A stretch of DNA of 64,000 bases from Pleurocapsa sp. FMAR1 (GCF_963665995.1 NZ_OY762512.1:5022001-5086000); one strand, 5' to 3'; numbered from the stretch's first letter, positions 8,775-17,884 are shown. Program-made: numbers and translations. Notes: generated from the letters alone by a model not told the origin.

Positions 8775-9170
8775 TTATTTTAACCAACGATTAAGCCAAT
8801 TGAAAACTGGATCTATCAAAGAGGCAGGAGGAATCTGATTTTGTTCTTGTTCCCATTGGGTCACAATCTTTCTACCCAAAGGGGTTAAACGAAAACTATC
8901 GGTTAATCCCTGTCCGTCTACTTCCCGTCTTAACAAGCCTACACTAATTAGCCAAACTAATTTGGCTTCAGTTTTTGGTTCACTAAAAGCTTGGGTGGCA
9001 TAACCCAGTTTAATCCCCGTTTCGCCAGCAATTTGCTGAATTGGTACGCTTTGATTACGCATCTCTTTAAATAGCTTGAGGCAAAAGGGAGAACAGGATA
9101 AAGCTCTTTTTGCTCTATTAATTATTCTGGGAGCATAATCAAATGCTTCACTATTTAAATCAGTAATCAT
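8775..9170 (-). CDS. Npun_F0494-like cyanobacterial protein, winged-helix-like
   Basis: 131 residues, no membrane segment. The central part (FKEMRNQSVPIQQIAGETGIKLGYATQAFSEPKTEAKLVWLISVGLLRREVDGQGLTDSFRLTPLGRKIV) has the rhythm of a winged helix-turn-helix: a TGIKLGYATQAF recognition helix followed by a LTPLGRKIV wing. I recognise it as a conserved cyanobacterial family (Npun_F0494 type) of unknown function. It may be a DNA-binding regulator; this is inference from the fold-like pattern. Confidence 0.65.
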   Translation of the reverse strand: MITDLNSEAFDYAPRIINRAKRALSCSPFCLKLFKEMRNQSVPIQQIAGETGIKLGYATQAFSEPKTEAKLVWLISVGLLRREVDGQGLTDSFRLTPLGRKIVTQWEQEQNQIPPASLIDPVFNWLNRWLK

Positions 9171-9249
9171 TTTTAATTAATTACGCCTACCTACTTATTT
9201 GTTCTTTGCTGCTTAAATTGAGCAACGTTATTGATGATCTAATTTGCTA

Positions 9250-9272
9250 AACTAATTAATAAGAATTTAGTT
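9250..9272. promoter_or_regulatory. Possible ArsR operator (imperfect inverted repeat)
   Basis: AACTAA and TTAGTT form 6-bp arms separated by 11 bp, just upstream of the arsR ATG at 9285. ArsR/SmtB repressors usually bind AT-rich imperfect inverted repeats that overlap their own promoter, and the position fits autoregulation. The arms are short and AT-rich, so chance is possible. Confidence 0.3.
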
Positions 9273-9284
9273 CAAGAAAACTTG

Positions 9285-9602
9285 ATGCAAGTTTCTAATC
9301 CTGCAAATATTTATATTATGACAGGGTTTCATGCCCTATCTGATTCTTTACGCCTCAAAATTGTTCAACTGCTACAAGAGCAAGAACTATGCGTTTGTGA
9401 TTTGTGCGATCGCCTTGAGGTTAACCAATCTAAATTATCCTTTCATCTTAAAACCCTGAAAGAAGCAAAATTAATTTCTCCTAGACAGTCAGGACGCTGG
9501 ATTTACTATAGTCTTAATTTGTCTCAGTTTGCATTGCTAGAGCAATATTTAGGCGACTTGTGCAGTAGCGCAACTATATTTCCTCGTCAAGATTGCGATT
9601 AG
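9285..9602 (+). CDS. ArsR/SmtB-family metalloid-responsive repressor
   Basis: A 105-residue winged helix-turn-helix protein. The first helix of the DNA-binding domain carries ELCVCDLCDRL, the CVCDLC thiolate motif that binds As(III) or Sb(III) in ArsR. The recognition region is NQSKLSFHLKTLKEAKLI and the wing SGRWIYYSL. The ATG at 9285 is preferred to an in-frame TTG one codon earlier. No arsB/acr3 or arsC lies next to it; a remnant of its own 3' end is found at 10276. Confidence 0.85.
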   Translation: MQVSNPANIYIMTGFHALSDSLRLKIVQLLQEQELCVCDLCDRLEVNQSKLSFHLKTLKEAKLISPRQSGRWIYYSLNLSQFALLEQYLGDLCSSATIFPRQDCD

Positions 9603-9728
9603 CTGGTTTTTTGAATTAGGAAGATTGCCAGAAAACATTTATTAGCAATGGTTTAATTTATGTCAATATGAATTATTAATATACTACAAAACAGCTAGAA
9701 ATCACTTTTCTTGCTGAATTTAAGAATC

Positions 9729-10277
9729 ATGTTTAAATCCCGAATTTCTTTACAAACTGCTTTACCAGCCAAAATATTTCTATCTACTGCTGTGATTACA
9801 ATGTTTACATGGACAGTATCTAGCAAAGTTTATAGTCAAGAATATACTCAAAAAAGCAATTCTGTAGCAGCGACTCAACGAGATGAAGAATTAAGCAATT
9901 TAGCACAACAGGTTCATCAGCAAGTGAATAAATATCGCGCATCTGTCGATCTTGCACCTTTGAAACTAAATACTCAAATAAGCAATCAAGCTCAAATTCA
10001 CAGCCAGAATATGGCGCAACAAAAAGTAGAGTTTGGTCATCAAGGTTTTGACTCTAGAATAGAAGCTTTAAAAAATAATATTGCCTATAGTCGCGCAGCA
10101 GAGAACGTAGCTTACAATCAAGGATATGGCGATCCTGCTAGTGAAGCAGTTAAAGGGTGGATAAAAAGCGAGGGTCATAGACAAAACATGGTGGGAAACT
10201 ACAATTTAACAGGTATTGGAGTAGCAAAAAATCAACAAGGAGAATACTATTTTACTCAGATTTTTATTTTAGAATAG
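9729..10277 (+). CDS. Secreted CAP/SCP-domain protein
   Basis: 182 residues from the ATG at 9729, which is preferred to an upstream TTG. The N-terminus is basic followed by a hydrophobic segment ending near SSKVYSQ, a signal peptide. The CAP domain occupies the second half: LAQQVHQQVNKYRASVDLAPLKLN, then AQIHSQNMAQ, FGHQGFDSR, AAENVAYNQGYGDPASEAVKGWIKSEGHRQNMVG and a final TGIGVAKNQQGEYYFTQIF strand. The paired His residues (FGHQG, EGHRQN) and Glu of AENV match the CAP cavity. Bacterial members are extracellular and of poorly known function. Confidence 0.85.
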   Translation: MFKSRISLQTALPAKIFLSTAVITMFTWTVSSKVYSQEYTQKSNSVAATQRDEELSNLAQQVHQQVNKYRASVDLAPLKLNTQISNQAQIHSQNMAQQKVEFGHQGFDSRIEALKNNIAYSRAAENVAYNQGYGDPASEAVKGWIKSEGHRQNMVGNYNLTGIGVAKNQQGEYYFTQIFILE

Positions 10278-10339
10278 AGCAATATTTGGCTGATTTGTGC
10301 TGCGGTGCAATCATGATACTTCGACATGATTGCGATTGA
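10276..10339 (+). pseudogene. Fragment duplicating the 3' end of arsR
   Basis: Starting at the stop of the CAP gene, this stretch would read LLEQYLADLCCGAIMILRHDCD then TGA, against LLEQYLGDLCSSATIFPRQDCD at the end of the arsR gene at 9540-9602. The nucleotide similarity also continues a few bases past the stop (a T-rich run). It is too short to be a gene and is best read as a relic of an arsR duplication flanking the CAP gene. Confidence 0.65.
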
Positions 10340-10385
10340 TTTTTTTTGTCGTTAAAAACTGCCCAGTGAAAATAGAGCGTTGCTG

Positions 10386-11132
10386 ATGAAATTTATTGGT
10401 ATTGATTTTGGCTGGACATCTGGCGCAAGTGGTCTATGTTGTCTGGCTTGGCAAGATAATACCCTAAAACTTTTGGACATCACTACTAGCCTAGAAATTA
10501 ATGCCATACTAGCCTGGATAGATACCTGGGTATCAGCCGACGCACCAGCTTTAATTGCGATAGATGCACCTACGGTTATTAATAATCCAACGGGAATGAG
10601 ATTAGCCGATAAATTAACCCATAAACATTTTGGTCGTTATCATGCAGGATGTTATCCAGCTAATCTTAATAGTAGTTTTGCCGATCGCACTGTAGGCTTG
10701 AGCTTAAGTTTGGCTGCTAGAAACTTTCAACACGCGCCAACCATTAAGGCGCAGCAGCCAGGCAGATATCAGATAGAAGTTTTTCCTCATCCAGCCACGG
10801 TCAATTTATTTGGTTTGGATAGAATTTTAAAGTATAAAAAAGGTAAAATTGCCCAACGTCAACAAGAGTTAAATAAGTTACGAGACTATATTGTTAATGT
10901 TTTACCCAAATTAGAACCCCCTTTGCATACTTCTAGTTTAGACAGCATACCTGAAATAAGTTCAGGCAATACTTCTAATCTAACTGGCAAAGAATTAAAA
11001 TCTATAGAAGATCGACTCGACAGCTTGTTATGTGCTTATATAGCTGCTTACTGGTGGTATTGGGGAGAAGCCAAAAATCTGATTTTAGGAGATTTAGAAA
11101 CTGGTTATATTGTTATTCCTATACGGACTTGA
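10386..11132 (+). CDS. DUF429 domain protein
   Basis: 248 residues from the ATG at 10386. It opens with a ribonuclease H-like strand (FIGIDFGWTSGASGLCCLAW) and continues with PALIAIDAPTVINN, a FHAGCYPANL-like region (RYHAGCYPANLNSSF) and YQIEVFPHPATVNLFGLDRILKYKKG, which together are the DUF429 signature of predicted RNase H-like nucleases. The near-C-terminal SLLCAYIAAYWWYWG is also typical. Activity has not been shown for most members. Confidence 0.8.
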   Translation: MKFIGIDFGWTSGASGLCCLAWQDNTLKLLDITTSLEINAILAWIDTWVSADAPALIAIDAPTVINNPTGMRLADKLTHKHFGRYHAGCYPANLNSSFADRTVGLSLSLAARNFQHAPTIKAQQPGRYQIEVFPHPATVNLFGLDRILKYKKGKIAQRQQELNKLRDYIVNVLPKLEPPLHTSSLDSIPEISSGNTSNLTGKELKSIEDRLDSLLCAYIAAYWWYWGEAKNLILGDLETGYIVIPIRT

Positions 11133-11226
11133 AAACTAAAGATTTTCTGCACCAATCTTTAGGCTATAAGCGACTCAAACCTTATTAAATTCTGACCTCT
11201 GACCCCTGACCTCATTATCATCTTGC

Positions 11227-12105
11227 TTATCCCTTAAATAGCCCTTGAGGACGCACTAAAAGAATAATGATCATAAGTGCCAAAGCTACGGCTAACTTGT
11301 ACTCTGAACCCAATATAGGAACGCTTAACTCTTGGGCAATGCCAATTATAAAAGCACCGACGATCGCACCATAAGGATTGCCAATTCCCCCTAAAATTAC
11401 CGAGGCAAACATCGGCAAAATTAGAAACCAGCCCATATTGGGGCGTATTACCGCAATCAAGCCATACATTCCCCCCGCCAAAGCAGTTAATATTCCTGTA
11501 ATTATCCACGTCCACAGTACAACTCTCTCAACATTGATGCCCGAAACTCTAGCTAGATCGATGTTATCGGCAACAGCCCGCATCGCTTTGCCAATTTTAG
11601 TGTTTTGTAAAATCAGATGGAGAGCAACAATAGCGGCGATCGCCAAACCCACAACCACTATACGATAATAGGCAATACGCAGATCGCCAAATTCCAGGGC
11701 GGGAATTATGGGCAAGAGATATAGCTGGTTACTACCACCATAAAGCAATAAAATTCCGTTGCGAATAAACAAAGCTAGCCCAATCGAAATAATAATTAAA
11801 GTGGTATCACTAGCACGGCGATCGCGCATTGGTTTCCAAAGCAAATATTCAGCAATCAGCATAGCTACAATTGTGCCTATTGCGCCTAAGACCATTGCCA
11901 GCCAAATATTTAAACCACTGTCATTAGCCAGCCAGGTTAAATAAGCCCCTAGAGTCATAAAATCTCCATGGGCAAAATTAGAAAGATTGAGAATGCCATA
12001 GGTCAGCGTCAAACCAATTGCAGCCAGGGCGAGGATGCTACCAATGGCAATACCATTAAAAATAAGCTGAGGATCAAAATTATATTCTGAAATTAATGAC
12101 CACAT
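11227..12105 (-). CDS. Branched-chain/neutral amino-acid ABC permease (LivH type)
   Basis: 292-residue inner-membrane permease with about eight hydrophobic segments. The family signature is GSILALAAIGLTLTYGILNLSNFAHGDFMTLGAYL near the N-terminus, and the EAA-like loop is KAMRAVADNIDLARVSGINVERV. The C-terminus LVRPQGLFKG is characteristic of LivH. In cyanobacteria this class includes NatD of the N-I neutral amino-acid system; the NatB-like binding protein 1.5 kb away on the other strand supports that assignment without proving it. Confidence 0.85.
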   Translation of the reverse strand: MWSLISEYNFDPQLIFNGIAIGSILALAAIGLTLTYGILNLSNFAHGDFMTLGAYLTWLANDSGLNIWLAMVLGAIGTIVAMLIAEYLLWKPMRDRRASDTTLIIISIGLALFIRNGILLLYGGSNQLYLLPIIPALEFGDLRIAYYRIVVVGLAIAAIVALHLILQNTKIGKAMRAVADNIDLARVSGINVERVVLWTWIITGILTALAGGMYGLIAVIRPNMGWFLILPMFASVILGGIGNPYGAIVGAFIIGIAQELSVPILGSEYKLAVALALMIIILLVRPQGLFKG

Positions 12106-12251
12106 TCTTGTTTAGTAGCTCCAATAAATTAAGCAGGAAAAGATTCATCTGACAGTAGATAACAGCCAATAATTCTACGTTATCTGCTGCTGATTGAAAA
12201 ATCCCGTTATTTGGTCTAGATTAAGCTACTTTCAAAACTATTAATTTAAAT

Positions 12252-12620
12252 TTAATTTGAATTTTGATCGCGTTTTTCATAATGAGAGCAGTCATCACAT
12301 GGTCCGCTAGGATTGATTGCACAACGAATATAGGGTGAACGAGCGTTGTTAGCACAGGTTGTATCACCAATAAAATATTTGGTTATTGGTCTACGGCGAT
12401 CGCTTATAATATAAGAATCGCGATCGTAATAATAAGCATTATTACGAAAACTCTCTCGATGGCGATCGGAGTAGGTAGTTAAAATTTGAGCGCGTCTTAA
12501 CCTCATTTGCCAGCGTTCTTTAGCTTTGCGGAAGATAGCTAAGTAAACTAAGGAAGGTAGAATACTTAGTAAGAGGATAAGAGCTAGCTTGATGACAAAA
12601 TCGATAGAGTAGTTAGTCAT
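12252..12620 (-). CDS. DUF6464-family membrane-anchored protein
   Basis: 122 residues. An N-terminal hydrophobic segment (FVIKLALILLLSILPSLVYLAIF) anchors the protein. The rest is basic and Tyr/Arg-rich. The C-terminal YFIGDTTCANNARSPYIRCAINPSGPCDDCSHYE has four cysteines in a C..C..C..C pattern typical of the cyanobacterial DUF6464 family. The Cys set may bind metal. Function is unknown. Confidence 0.7.
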   Translation of the reverse strand: MTNYSIDFVIKLALILLLSILPSLVYLAIFRKAKERWQMRLRRAQILTTYSDRHRESFRNNAYYYDRDSYIISDRRRPITKYFIGDTTCANNARSPYIRCAINPSGPCDDCSHYEKRDQNSN

Positions 12621-12790
12621 ATTGAGCTAGATAAGTCTGCGGAAGTGCTAGTTGTGGTTGCTGTAACCTAATTTCTATTATGGCTGCTTAACTGGATACA
12701 TATCCGTTAATTGGTAGATAATTTTAGATTTGACTATTTTCGACTTTAATTAGCTTAAAAATAACAACCACTGCTTAACTAAATAATAGA

Positions 12791-13171
12791 TTAAAGTTCA
12801 AAAGAACCGACGGGATTTAAGAGGCTAGGGACAAATCCTCTTTCAAGCTCGCGCATTCTCACTCGTTTTGCCTGTAGTGCTGTTTGCAAAATTTTTATGG
12901 CTACTTTGGGTTTTCCTGCACCACAAAAAAATAAATCTGCTGCAAAATAACCATATTCGGGCCAGGTATGAATAGCAATATGAGACTCGGCCAGGGTTGC
13001 TGTAGCGGTTACACCATGAGGACTAAATTGATGAACACACAGATCGATTAAAGTCGCTTCTCCTGCTTTAATAGCTTCTAATAATCCTTGTTTGATAGCT
13101 TCGGGATTGTTGAGTAATTCAGCTGGTGCTTGCCAAGCATCTACAACCAGATGAGTTCCCATTTTTTCCAT
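12791..13171 (-). CDS. speD: S-adenosylmethionine decarboxylase proenzyme
   Basis: Prokaryotic-type AdoMetDC, which supplies decarboxylated SAM for spermidine synthesis. It self-cleaves at Glu-Ser in LAESHIAIHTWPE, generating the pyruvoyl group from Ser. Other conserved parts are LVVDAWQAP at the start and GYFAADLFFCGAGKP near the C-terminus. I chose the ATG at 13171 because AAGG lies seven bases upstream; the longer frame begins with TTG. The protein is then 126 residues. Confidence 0.93.
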   Translation of the reverse strand: MEKMGTHLVVDAWQAPAELLNNPEAIKQGLLEAIKAGEATLIDLCVHQFSPHGVTATATLAESHIAIHTWPEYGYFAADLFFCGAGKPKVAIKILQTALQAKRVRMRELERGFVPSLLNPVGSFEL

Positions 13172-13445
13172 TCGTTTAACCTTAATCAATAAATTAAATT
13201 TTTAGATTGAGCGTTTTACCTAATACATTATGCTATATGTTTTAATTTTATGGCGGTATACAGCAGAATTACTTATTTGTCGGCAATTGCCAGCTTTTTC
13301 TGCTTTAAAAGTTGCTAAAGCTGCCAAAGTAAAAGCAGCAGTCGATAATTCTGCATCTTAAATAATAATTTAATTCGAGCAACCTAATTTATATTTATTT
13401 TCTAGCTCAAATAAATCTGTTATAATTTTAAATCGATACGTTTAA

Positions 13446-13534
13446 GGAGAGGTGGCTGAGCGGTTGAAAGCGGCTCCCTGCTAAGGAGTTATGGGGTGTA
13501 AACTTCATCGGGGGTTCGAATCCCCCCCTCTCCG
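13446..13534 (+). tRNA. trnS-GCU: tRNA-Ser (GCU anticodon)
   Basis: An 89-nt type II tRNA with a long variable arm. The acceptor stem GGAGAGG pairs with CCTCTCC, the anticodon stem-loop reads CTCCCTGCTAAGGAG with anticodon GCT, and GGTTCGAATCC forms the T arm. CCA is not encoded. It stands alone between speD and the natB-like gene. Confidence 0.95.
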
Positions 13535-13657
13535 TATTAGTTTAAGAAGAATATTTTTTTAATGTTTTCTTAATCTCTCCAAGAAAAAGATTGCGAAGAG
13601 ATCGAGTACAATTCCAGTCTATTGAACCTGTACGGGATTAGAATTGGGACTTTGAAT

Positions 13658-14971
13658 ATGAAATATCTCAACTTAGCTTATTTAAGAAAATATCGCCTTA
13701 CTTCTAAAACATTATTAACTTTGGTCTGTTTGAGTGCTGGTATATTAGCAACTTCTTGTCAAGGAGGAGGATCTGATGGAAAACAGTCTAGTGCAAAAGA
13801 TAACGGTCTTAAATTAGGTTCTTTGTCTCCGACTACGGGAGATTTATCCTCAATTGGACAGAACTGGCCTATCGCCGTTAAATTAGCCGTGGACACAATT
13901 AATGAGTGTGGTGGGGTTAATGAAGCCCCCGTCAGTCTAGTTACCGAAGACACTCAAACCGATCCTAGTGCGGGAAGCAGCGCCATGACCAAACTAGCCG
14001 AAGTAGACAAAGTTGGTGGAGTTGTAGGAGCTTTTGCCAGTAGCGTTTCTGGTGCAGCAGTAGATATTGCAGTAAGAGACAAAGTGATGATGGTGTCTCC
14101 TGGCAGCACAAGTCCTGTATTTACTGAAAGAGCGAAAAAAGGTGAATTTAATGGATTTTGGGCGCGCACTGCTCCACCAGATACTTACCAATCCCAGGCA
14201 TTAGCAGCATTGGCAGAAAAAAAGGGGTTTAAAAATGTTTCCATCGTCGACATTAACAATGACTATGGTGTGGGATTTGAACAGCAGTTTGCCAAAGCAT
14301 TTAAAGAAAAAGGCGGTAACATTGTCGGCAAGCCAGTACGTTACGATCCTAAAGCAGCAACCTTGGATAGTGAAGCAAAAGCAGCTTTTGGAAGTAAACC
14401 TGATGCTGTGGCAGCGATTCTTTACGCCGAGACAGGTAGCGTGTTGCTAAAATCTGCTTTTGAGCAGGGTTTAACTGACGGGGTAACTATTCTACTAACA
14501 GACGGTGTTTATTCCGATGATTTTATCCGCCAAGTGGGTAAAACTGCCGATGGTAAATCTATTATTGCTGGAGCTTTGGGAACTGTACCAGGGGCAGATG
14601 GTAAGGCTTTAAAATCTTTTACGGCCTTGTGGAAGGAGAAAACTGGCAAAGAGCTAACTGCTTATGTCCCTCATAATTGGGATGCCACAGTTTTAATGAT
14701 GTTGGCAGCAGAAGCTAGCGATGCCAATACTGGAGAAGGCATTAAAAGCAAAATATTAGATGTGGCAAATGCTCCTGGTACAGAAGTTAGCGATGCCTGC
14801 GAGGCGATGAAGCTAGTTCGCCAGGGAGAAAACATTAATTTCCAGGGCGCAAGTGGTAACGTTGATATCGATCAAAATGGCGATGTTGTCGGCAGTTATG
14901 ATGTTTGGCAAGTAGGAGAAGATGGTAGCCTGAGCGTAATTGATAAAGTTAATCCTGTCAGCAATAAATAG
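13658..14971 (+). CDS. natB: Neutral amino-acid ABC transporter binding lipoprotein
   Basis: 437 residues from the ATG at 13658 (the longer frame uses TTG). A signal segment ends in the lipobox LATSC, so the protein is a membrane-anchored periplasmic lipoprotein. The body is a type I periplasmic binding fold of the LivJ class: LKLGSLSPTTGDLSSIGQNW, VSPGSTSPVFTERA, NDYGVGFEQQFAKAF, AAILYAETGSVLLKSA. It closely resembles NatB of the cyanobacterial N-I neutral amino-acid transporter, and a LivH-type permease is nearby. Confidence 0.85.
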   Translation: MKYLNLAYLRKYRLTSKTLLTLVCLSAGILATSCQGGGSDGKQSSAKDNGLKLGSLSPTTGDLSSIGQNWPIAVKLAVDTINECGGVNEAPVSLVTEDTQTDPSAGSSAMTKLAEVDKVGGVVGAFASSVSGAAVDIAVRDKVMMVSPGSTSPVFTERAKKGEFNGFWARTAPPDTYQSQALAALAEKKGFKNVSIVDINNDYGVGFEQQFAKAFKEKGGNIVGKPVRYDPKAATLDSEAKAAFGSKPDAVAAILYAETGSVLLKSAFEQGLTDGVTILLTDGVYSDDFIRQVGKTADGKSIIAGALGTVPGADGKALKSFTALWKEKTGKELTAYVPHNWDATVLMMLAAEASDANTGEGIKSKILDVANAPGTEVSDACEAMKLVRQGENINFQGASGNVDIDQNGDVVGSYDVWQVGEDGSLSVIDKVNPVSNK

Positions 14972-15163
14972 TCTGACCAACAATCACAGATTTCTCTTGC
15001 AAACTAACCCTGAATCAAACTAAGCTTAAGTTGAGATAGGAACAAGATATATAATTGCGATCTATATCTTTTGTGCATCCCATAACCCTCATCTAAAATC
15101 ATTCCTGTTTTAAATAACTCAGATCGCACTTATCGCATTCTAGAATAAAGAACACCATAAATT

Positions 15164-15640
15164 ATGATACTGAAACAAGTAATTGCCCTGGTCAAAAGTC
15201 TCTCTCCTGCACCCGCAGTTCATGCTCATTGTGATGGTCCTTGTGGCGTATACGATCCCGCTTCGGCTCGTATTACGGCTGAGGCTGTGGTTTCTATGAC
15301 CAAGAAAATTATGGATATGGAAGCCCCTCCTCATGAGGATAAAGCTGCTAATATTGCTTACCACAATACTCTTTCTCGCTATGTAACAATCAAAGAAGAG
15401 CAGGCTCAAAAAACCAAAGAAGATTTATTAATTCTCTGGACAGACTATTTTAAGCCTGTGCATTTGGAGAAATATCCCGATCTTCACGATACTTTTTGGA
15501 AAGCTGCTAAACTTTGTTCTGCTTGTAAAGTAGAAGTAAGTACAGAACACGCTAATGAATTAATGGAAGCAGTTCAGAAAATTCATAATATGTTTTGGGC
15601 AACTAAAGAACGTGACGTTAGCTTTGTCAAAGCCAGCTAG
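15164..15640 (+). CDS. sodN: Nickel superoxide dismutase
   Basis: 158 residues. After a propeptide of about 21 residues comes the nickel hook HCDGPCGVYDP, whose His1, Cys2 and Cys6 bind Ni after the propeptide is removed. The four-helix body (KKIMDMEAPPHEDKAANIAYHNTLSRYVTIKEEQAQKTKEDLLILWTDYFKPVHLEKYPDLHDTFW) fits NiSOD. The maturation peptidase gene (sodX) that often accompanies sodN is not adjacent. A terminator follows at 15673. Confidence 0.95.
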   Translation: MILKQVIALVKSLSPAPAVHAHCDGPCGVYDPASARITAEAVVSMTKKIMDMEAPPHEDKAANIAYHNTLSRYVTIKEEQAQKTKEDLLILWTDYFKPVHLEKYPDLHDTFWKAAKLCSACKVEVSTEHANELMEAVQKIHNMFWATKERDVSFVKAS

Positions 15641-15672
15641 AATTTATTAAATTCCCCTAGGAAAGTTACTAA

Positions 15673-15706
15673 GGTGAGTTATTTAGATATAGCTCACCAT
15701 TTTTTA
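15673..15706 (+). terminator. Rho-independent terminator of sodN
   Basis: GGTGAG and CTCACC pair across an AT-rich loop region and are followed by a run of six T. It lies 33 bp after the sodN stop codon. Confidence 0.7.
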
Positions 15707-15777
15707 TAAATGAGATTTTAGCAAGCATCTCAAAAAATAGTTCAGTTGTTTTTAGTACCCGATCTTGTTAATTTTGA

Positions 15778-16974
15778 TTAATTTACCTCAAAACTTAAAG
15801 GCAGTTGTTTGTTGAAGGGCAAATCTTCATTAATAGCAGTAATTTCCGCTTGTGAACCACGATTCACCTCACCGATGTAATTATGAAGAATTTTAGCCAT
15901 ACGACCGTTGTAAAAACGGTGCAAACTACGGTTAGCTGTTGCGGGAAAACCTCTTCTTTTTTTGTGCCTGCCTCCTGCACCTGGATCGTACATTTGAATA
16001 CCGTTGGCTATTGCCCATTCAATAGGTTTATAATAACAGGCTTCAAAATGGAGACAATCATATTCCTCGTCACATCCCCAATAGCGTCCATATAAATTTT
16101 CACCTTTGCGCAGGCAAAACGACATACCTACGGGTTTTTGAGCGTCATGCTCAGTATATGCCACAATTAATACAAGGCGATCGCTGTAGTTGGGATAAAG
16201 CTGTTCAAAAAACTGACGGGTTAAATATTTGCTTCCCCAGTAGAATTTATTGCAGGTACTACTATAAAAGCGATATATCTCAGAATACAAGTGACGTGGA
16301 ATTTCTGAACCGACATAAGTTTTAGTATGCAAACCAGCTTTAACGACGGCTTTTCTCTCTCGCTTAATGTTTTTGCGCTGATTACTATTAAACATTTTGA
16401 GATAGTCGTCAAAGCTTTGAAAATCGCGATTTGACCAAATATAGCCATGGTGTAGCCAGCTATGAAAACCGTTTTTTTCCATCATTGCGCCCCAGTCAGG
16501 ATCGACAAACAAGAAATTACAGCCCGAAAGATGATTGCGATCGCAAAAATTATCAATTGCTGCTACCATAATCTCCGTCAGTATCTCTTCATCTTCTCCA
16601 GGGGCAATCAAGAAGCGATAGCCGACGGCTGGAGTAAAAGGGGTCATACCCAGTAATTTTGGATAATACTCAATACCCAAGCGATGAGATAAATCTGCCC
16701 ACTGATGGTCAAAGATAAATTCACCATAGCTATGACCTTTAATATACAGTGGTGCTGCGCCAATTAGCTGAGCGTCGCGCCACAGTGCTAAATGGCATGG
16801 CTGCCAACCTGTACGGGCAGTAGCACTACCAGAAGTTTCAATGTTGTTTAGCCATTCCCATTCAAGAAAGGGAGTATTCAAAGGTTTTGCCAACTCATCC
16901 CAGTCTGGTTGAGGAATTTCGGCAATTTGAGAAACCCAAGCTATAGAATATTGAGATTTAATCTGCTCAACCAT
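15778..16974 (-). CDS. FemAB-like GNAT-fold N-acyltransferase
   Basis: 398 residues, soluble. It matches the 'peptidoglycan biosynthesis/recognition' FemAB-like family (formerly DUF482): WDELAKPLNTPFLEWEWLNNIETSGS near the start, then PLYIKGHSYGEFIFDHQWAD, then a FFEQLYPNYSDRLVLIVAY acyltransferase core and the terminal YDPGAGGRHKKRRGFPATANRSLHRFY. The reaction is not known in cyanobacteria; transfer of an amino-acyl or acyl group from a carrier is likely. Confidence 0.8.
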   Translation of the reverse strand: MVEQIKSQYSIAWVSQIAEIPQPDWDELAKPLNTPFLEWEWLNNIETSGSATARTGWQPCHLALWRDAQLIGAAPLYIKGHSYGEFIFDHQWADLSHRLGIEYYPKLLGMTPFTPAVGYRFLIAPGEDEEILTEIMVAAIDNFCDRNHLSGCNFLFVDPDWGAMMEKNGFHSWLHHGYIWSNRDFQSFDDYLKMFNSNQRKNIKRERKAVVKAGLHTKTYVGSEIPRHLYSEIYRFYSSTCNKFYWGSKYLTRQFFEQLYPNYSDRLVLIVAYTEHDAQKPVGMSFCLRKGENLYGRYWGCDEEYDCLHFEACYYKPIEWAIANGIQMYDPGAGGRHKKRRGFPATANRSLHRFYNGRMAKILHNYIGEVNRGSQAEITAINEDLPFNKQLPLSFEVN

Positions 16975-17667
16975 AAGGTATTTTTATTTTCAGGGCGGGA
17001 GGACAAACTTAAGTAAATTAGTTCACTAATTAGCCTAATAAATATTGCCCAAGATTGCAGCATCAATTTTATCTTTTTCTTGCTTGAATGATCTTAATTA
17101 ACAAATGGGTAAATAGAGGAGCGTTAATTCTTTAAGCAGCCTCAATCAAGATGTCCCACTCAGGTTGAGAGTCTGCTTGGGTTTGGAATATTTGGGAAAC
17201 AGTAACTAAAAGAGCAAGATGACTAATTAAACGATCGCGATTTTCTCTCAGGCGCGATCATTTAGCACATAATATTCTTACTGTACGGCGTATAGAACGC
17301 TCTCTTTCAACTCTAATAACAAATTATCTCTGTTTGACAGCTCACACTAAATCCGATTGATAAAGGTAACGATTAATTTACTGACCTCTGACTTGAAAAA
17401 CCGATAAATTACCTACACGAACAGGATTTAGTATCACTCATTGTTACTATGCCTCTAAATAAGGTCTAGATAAAATAATCTTTCCTAAAATAAGGCTAAA
17501 AAATTGCTACCGTAACCAGCAAAAACCCATATTTGCATTAAAAAATATGACCTCGTTGATTTTTAATTATTAAGCTAGTGAATTACATTTAATCAATTAG
17601 ACACGCTACAATTTTGAAGATAACTTTTAAATTTTTATAAATTTAGCAGCTTATCGTCTTTGGGTTT
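16975..17667. other. Long intergenic region with a decayed reverse frame
   Basis: No intact gene is seen in about 690 bp. A reverse-strand frame with one in-frame stop lies at 17132-17323 and is listed separately. The remainder is AT-rich without clear repeats. Confidence 0.5.
17132..17323 (-). pseudogene. Possible relic of a small gene with an in-frame stop
   Basis: The reverse strand reads VERERSIRRTVRILCAK, then TGA, then SRLRENRDRLISHLALLVTVSQIF and on to WDILIEAA and TAA, all in one frame. The composition (amphipathic helices, charged residues) looks protein-like on both sides of the stop. No family is recognised, and chance remains possible for such a short frame. Confidence 0.3.
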
Positions 17668-17870
17668 ATGTTCTTAAGCGAACTCACGCCTGCCTCACAA
17701 AAATTTATTCAACAGCCAATTGCCTTGGCTGGCGGTTTTGCCTCTGGTATTTTGCATTTGAACTTTAAATGAAGAATTTTTGTCCAAATGGTTAGAAGCT
17801 TAAGAATATAACCAAGTGAACTATAATTCTGCGACTCTAAATAATAGCGACAAACCACATTCAACTAATA
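17668..17870 (+). pseudogene. Frameshifted tandem copy of the small gene at 17885
   Basis: This copy begins ATG with MFLSELTPASQKFIQQPIAL and matches the intact copy closely until an extra T in AACTTTAAATGAAG gives a stop after GILHLNFK. Beyond that point the nucleotide sequence still matches the second copy (for example GTCCAAATGGTTAGAAGCTTAAG against ATCCAAATGGTTAGAGGCTCAAG). The offset between copies is 217 bp. Confidence 0.8.
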
Positions 17871-17884
17871 TCATCATTACTTTT

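Noticed and set aside
13230-13361. A 43-codon plus-strand frame (MLYVLILWRYTAEL...) before tRNA-Ser
   Set aside because: No ribosome-binding site or recognised family; the length is within chance for AT-rich sequence.
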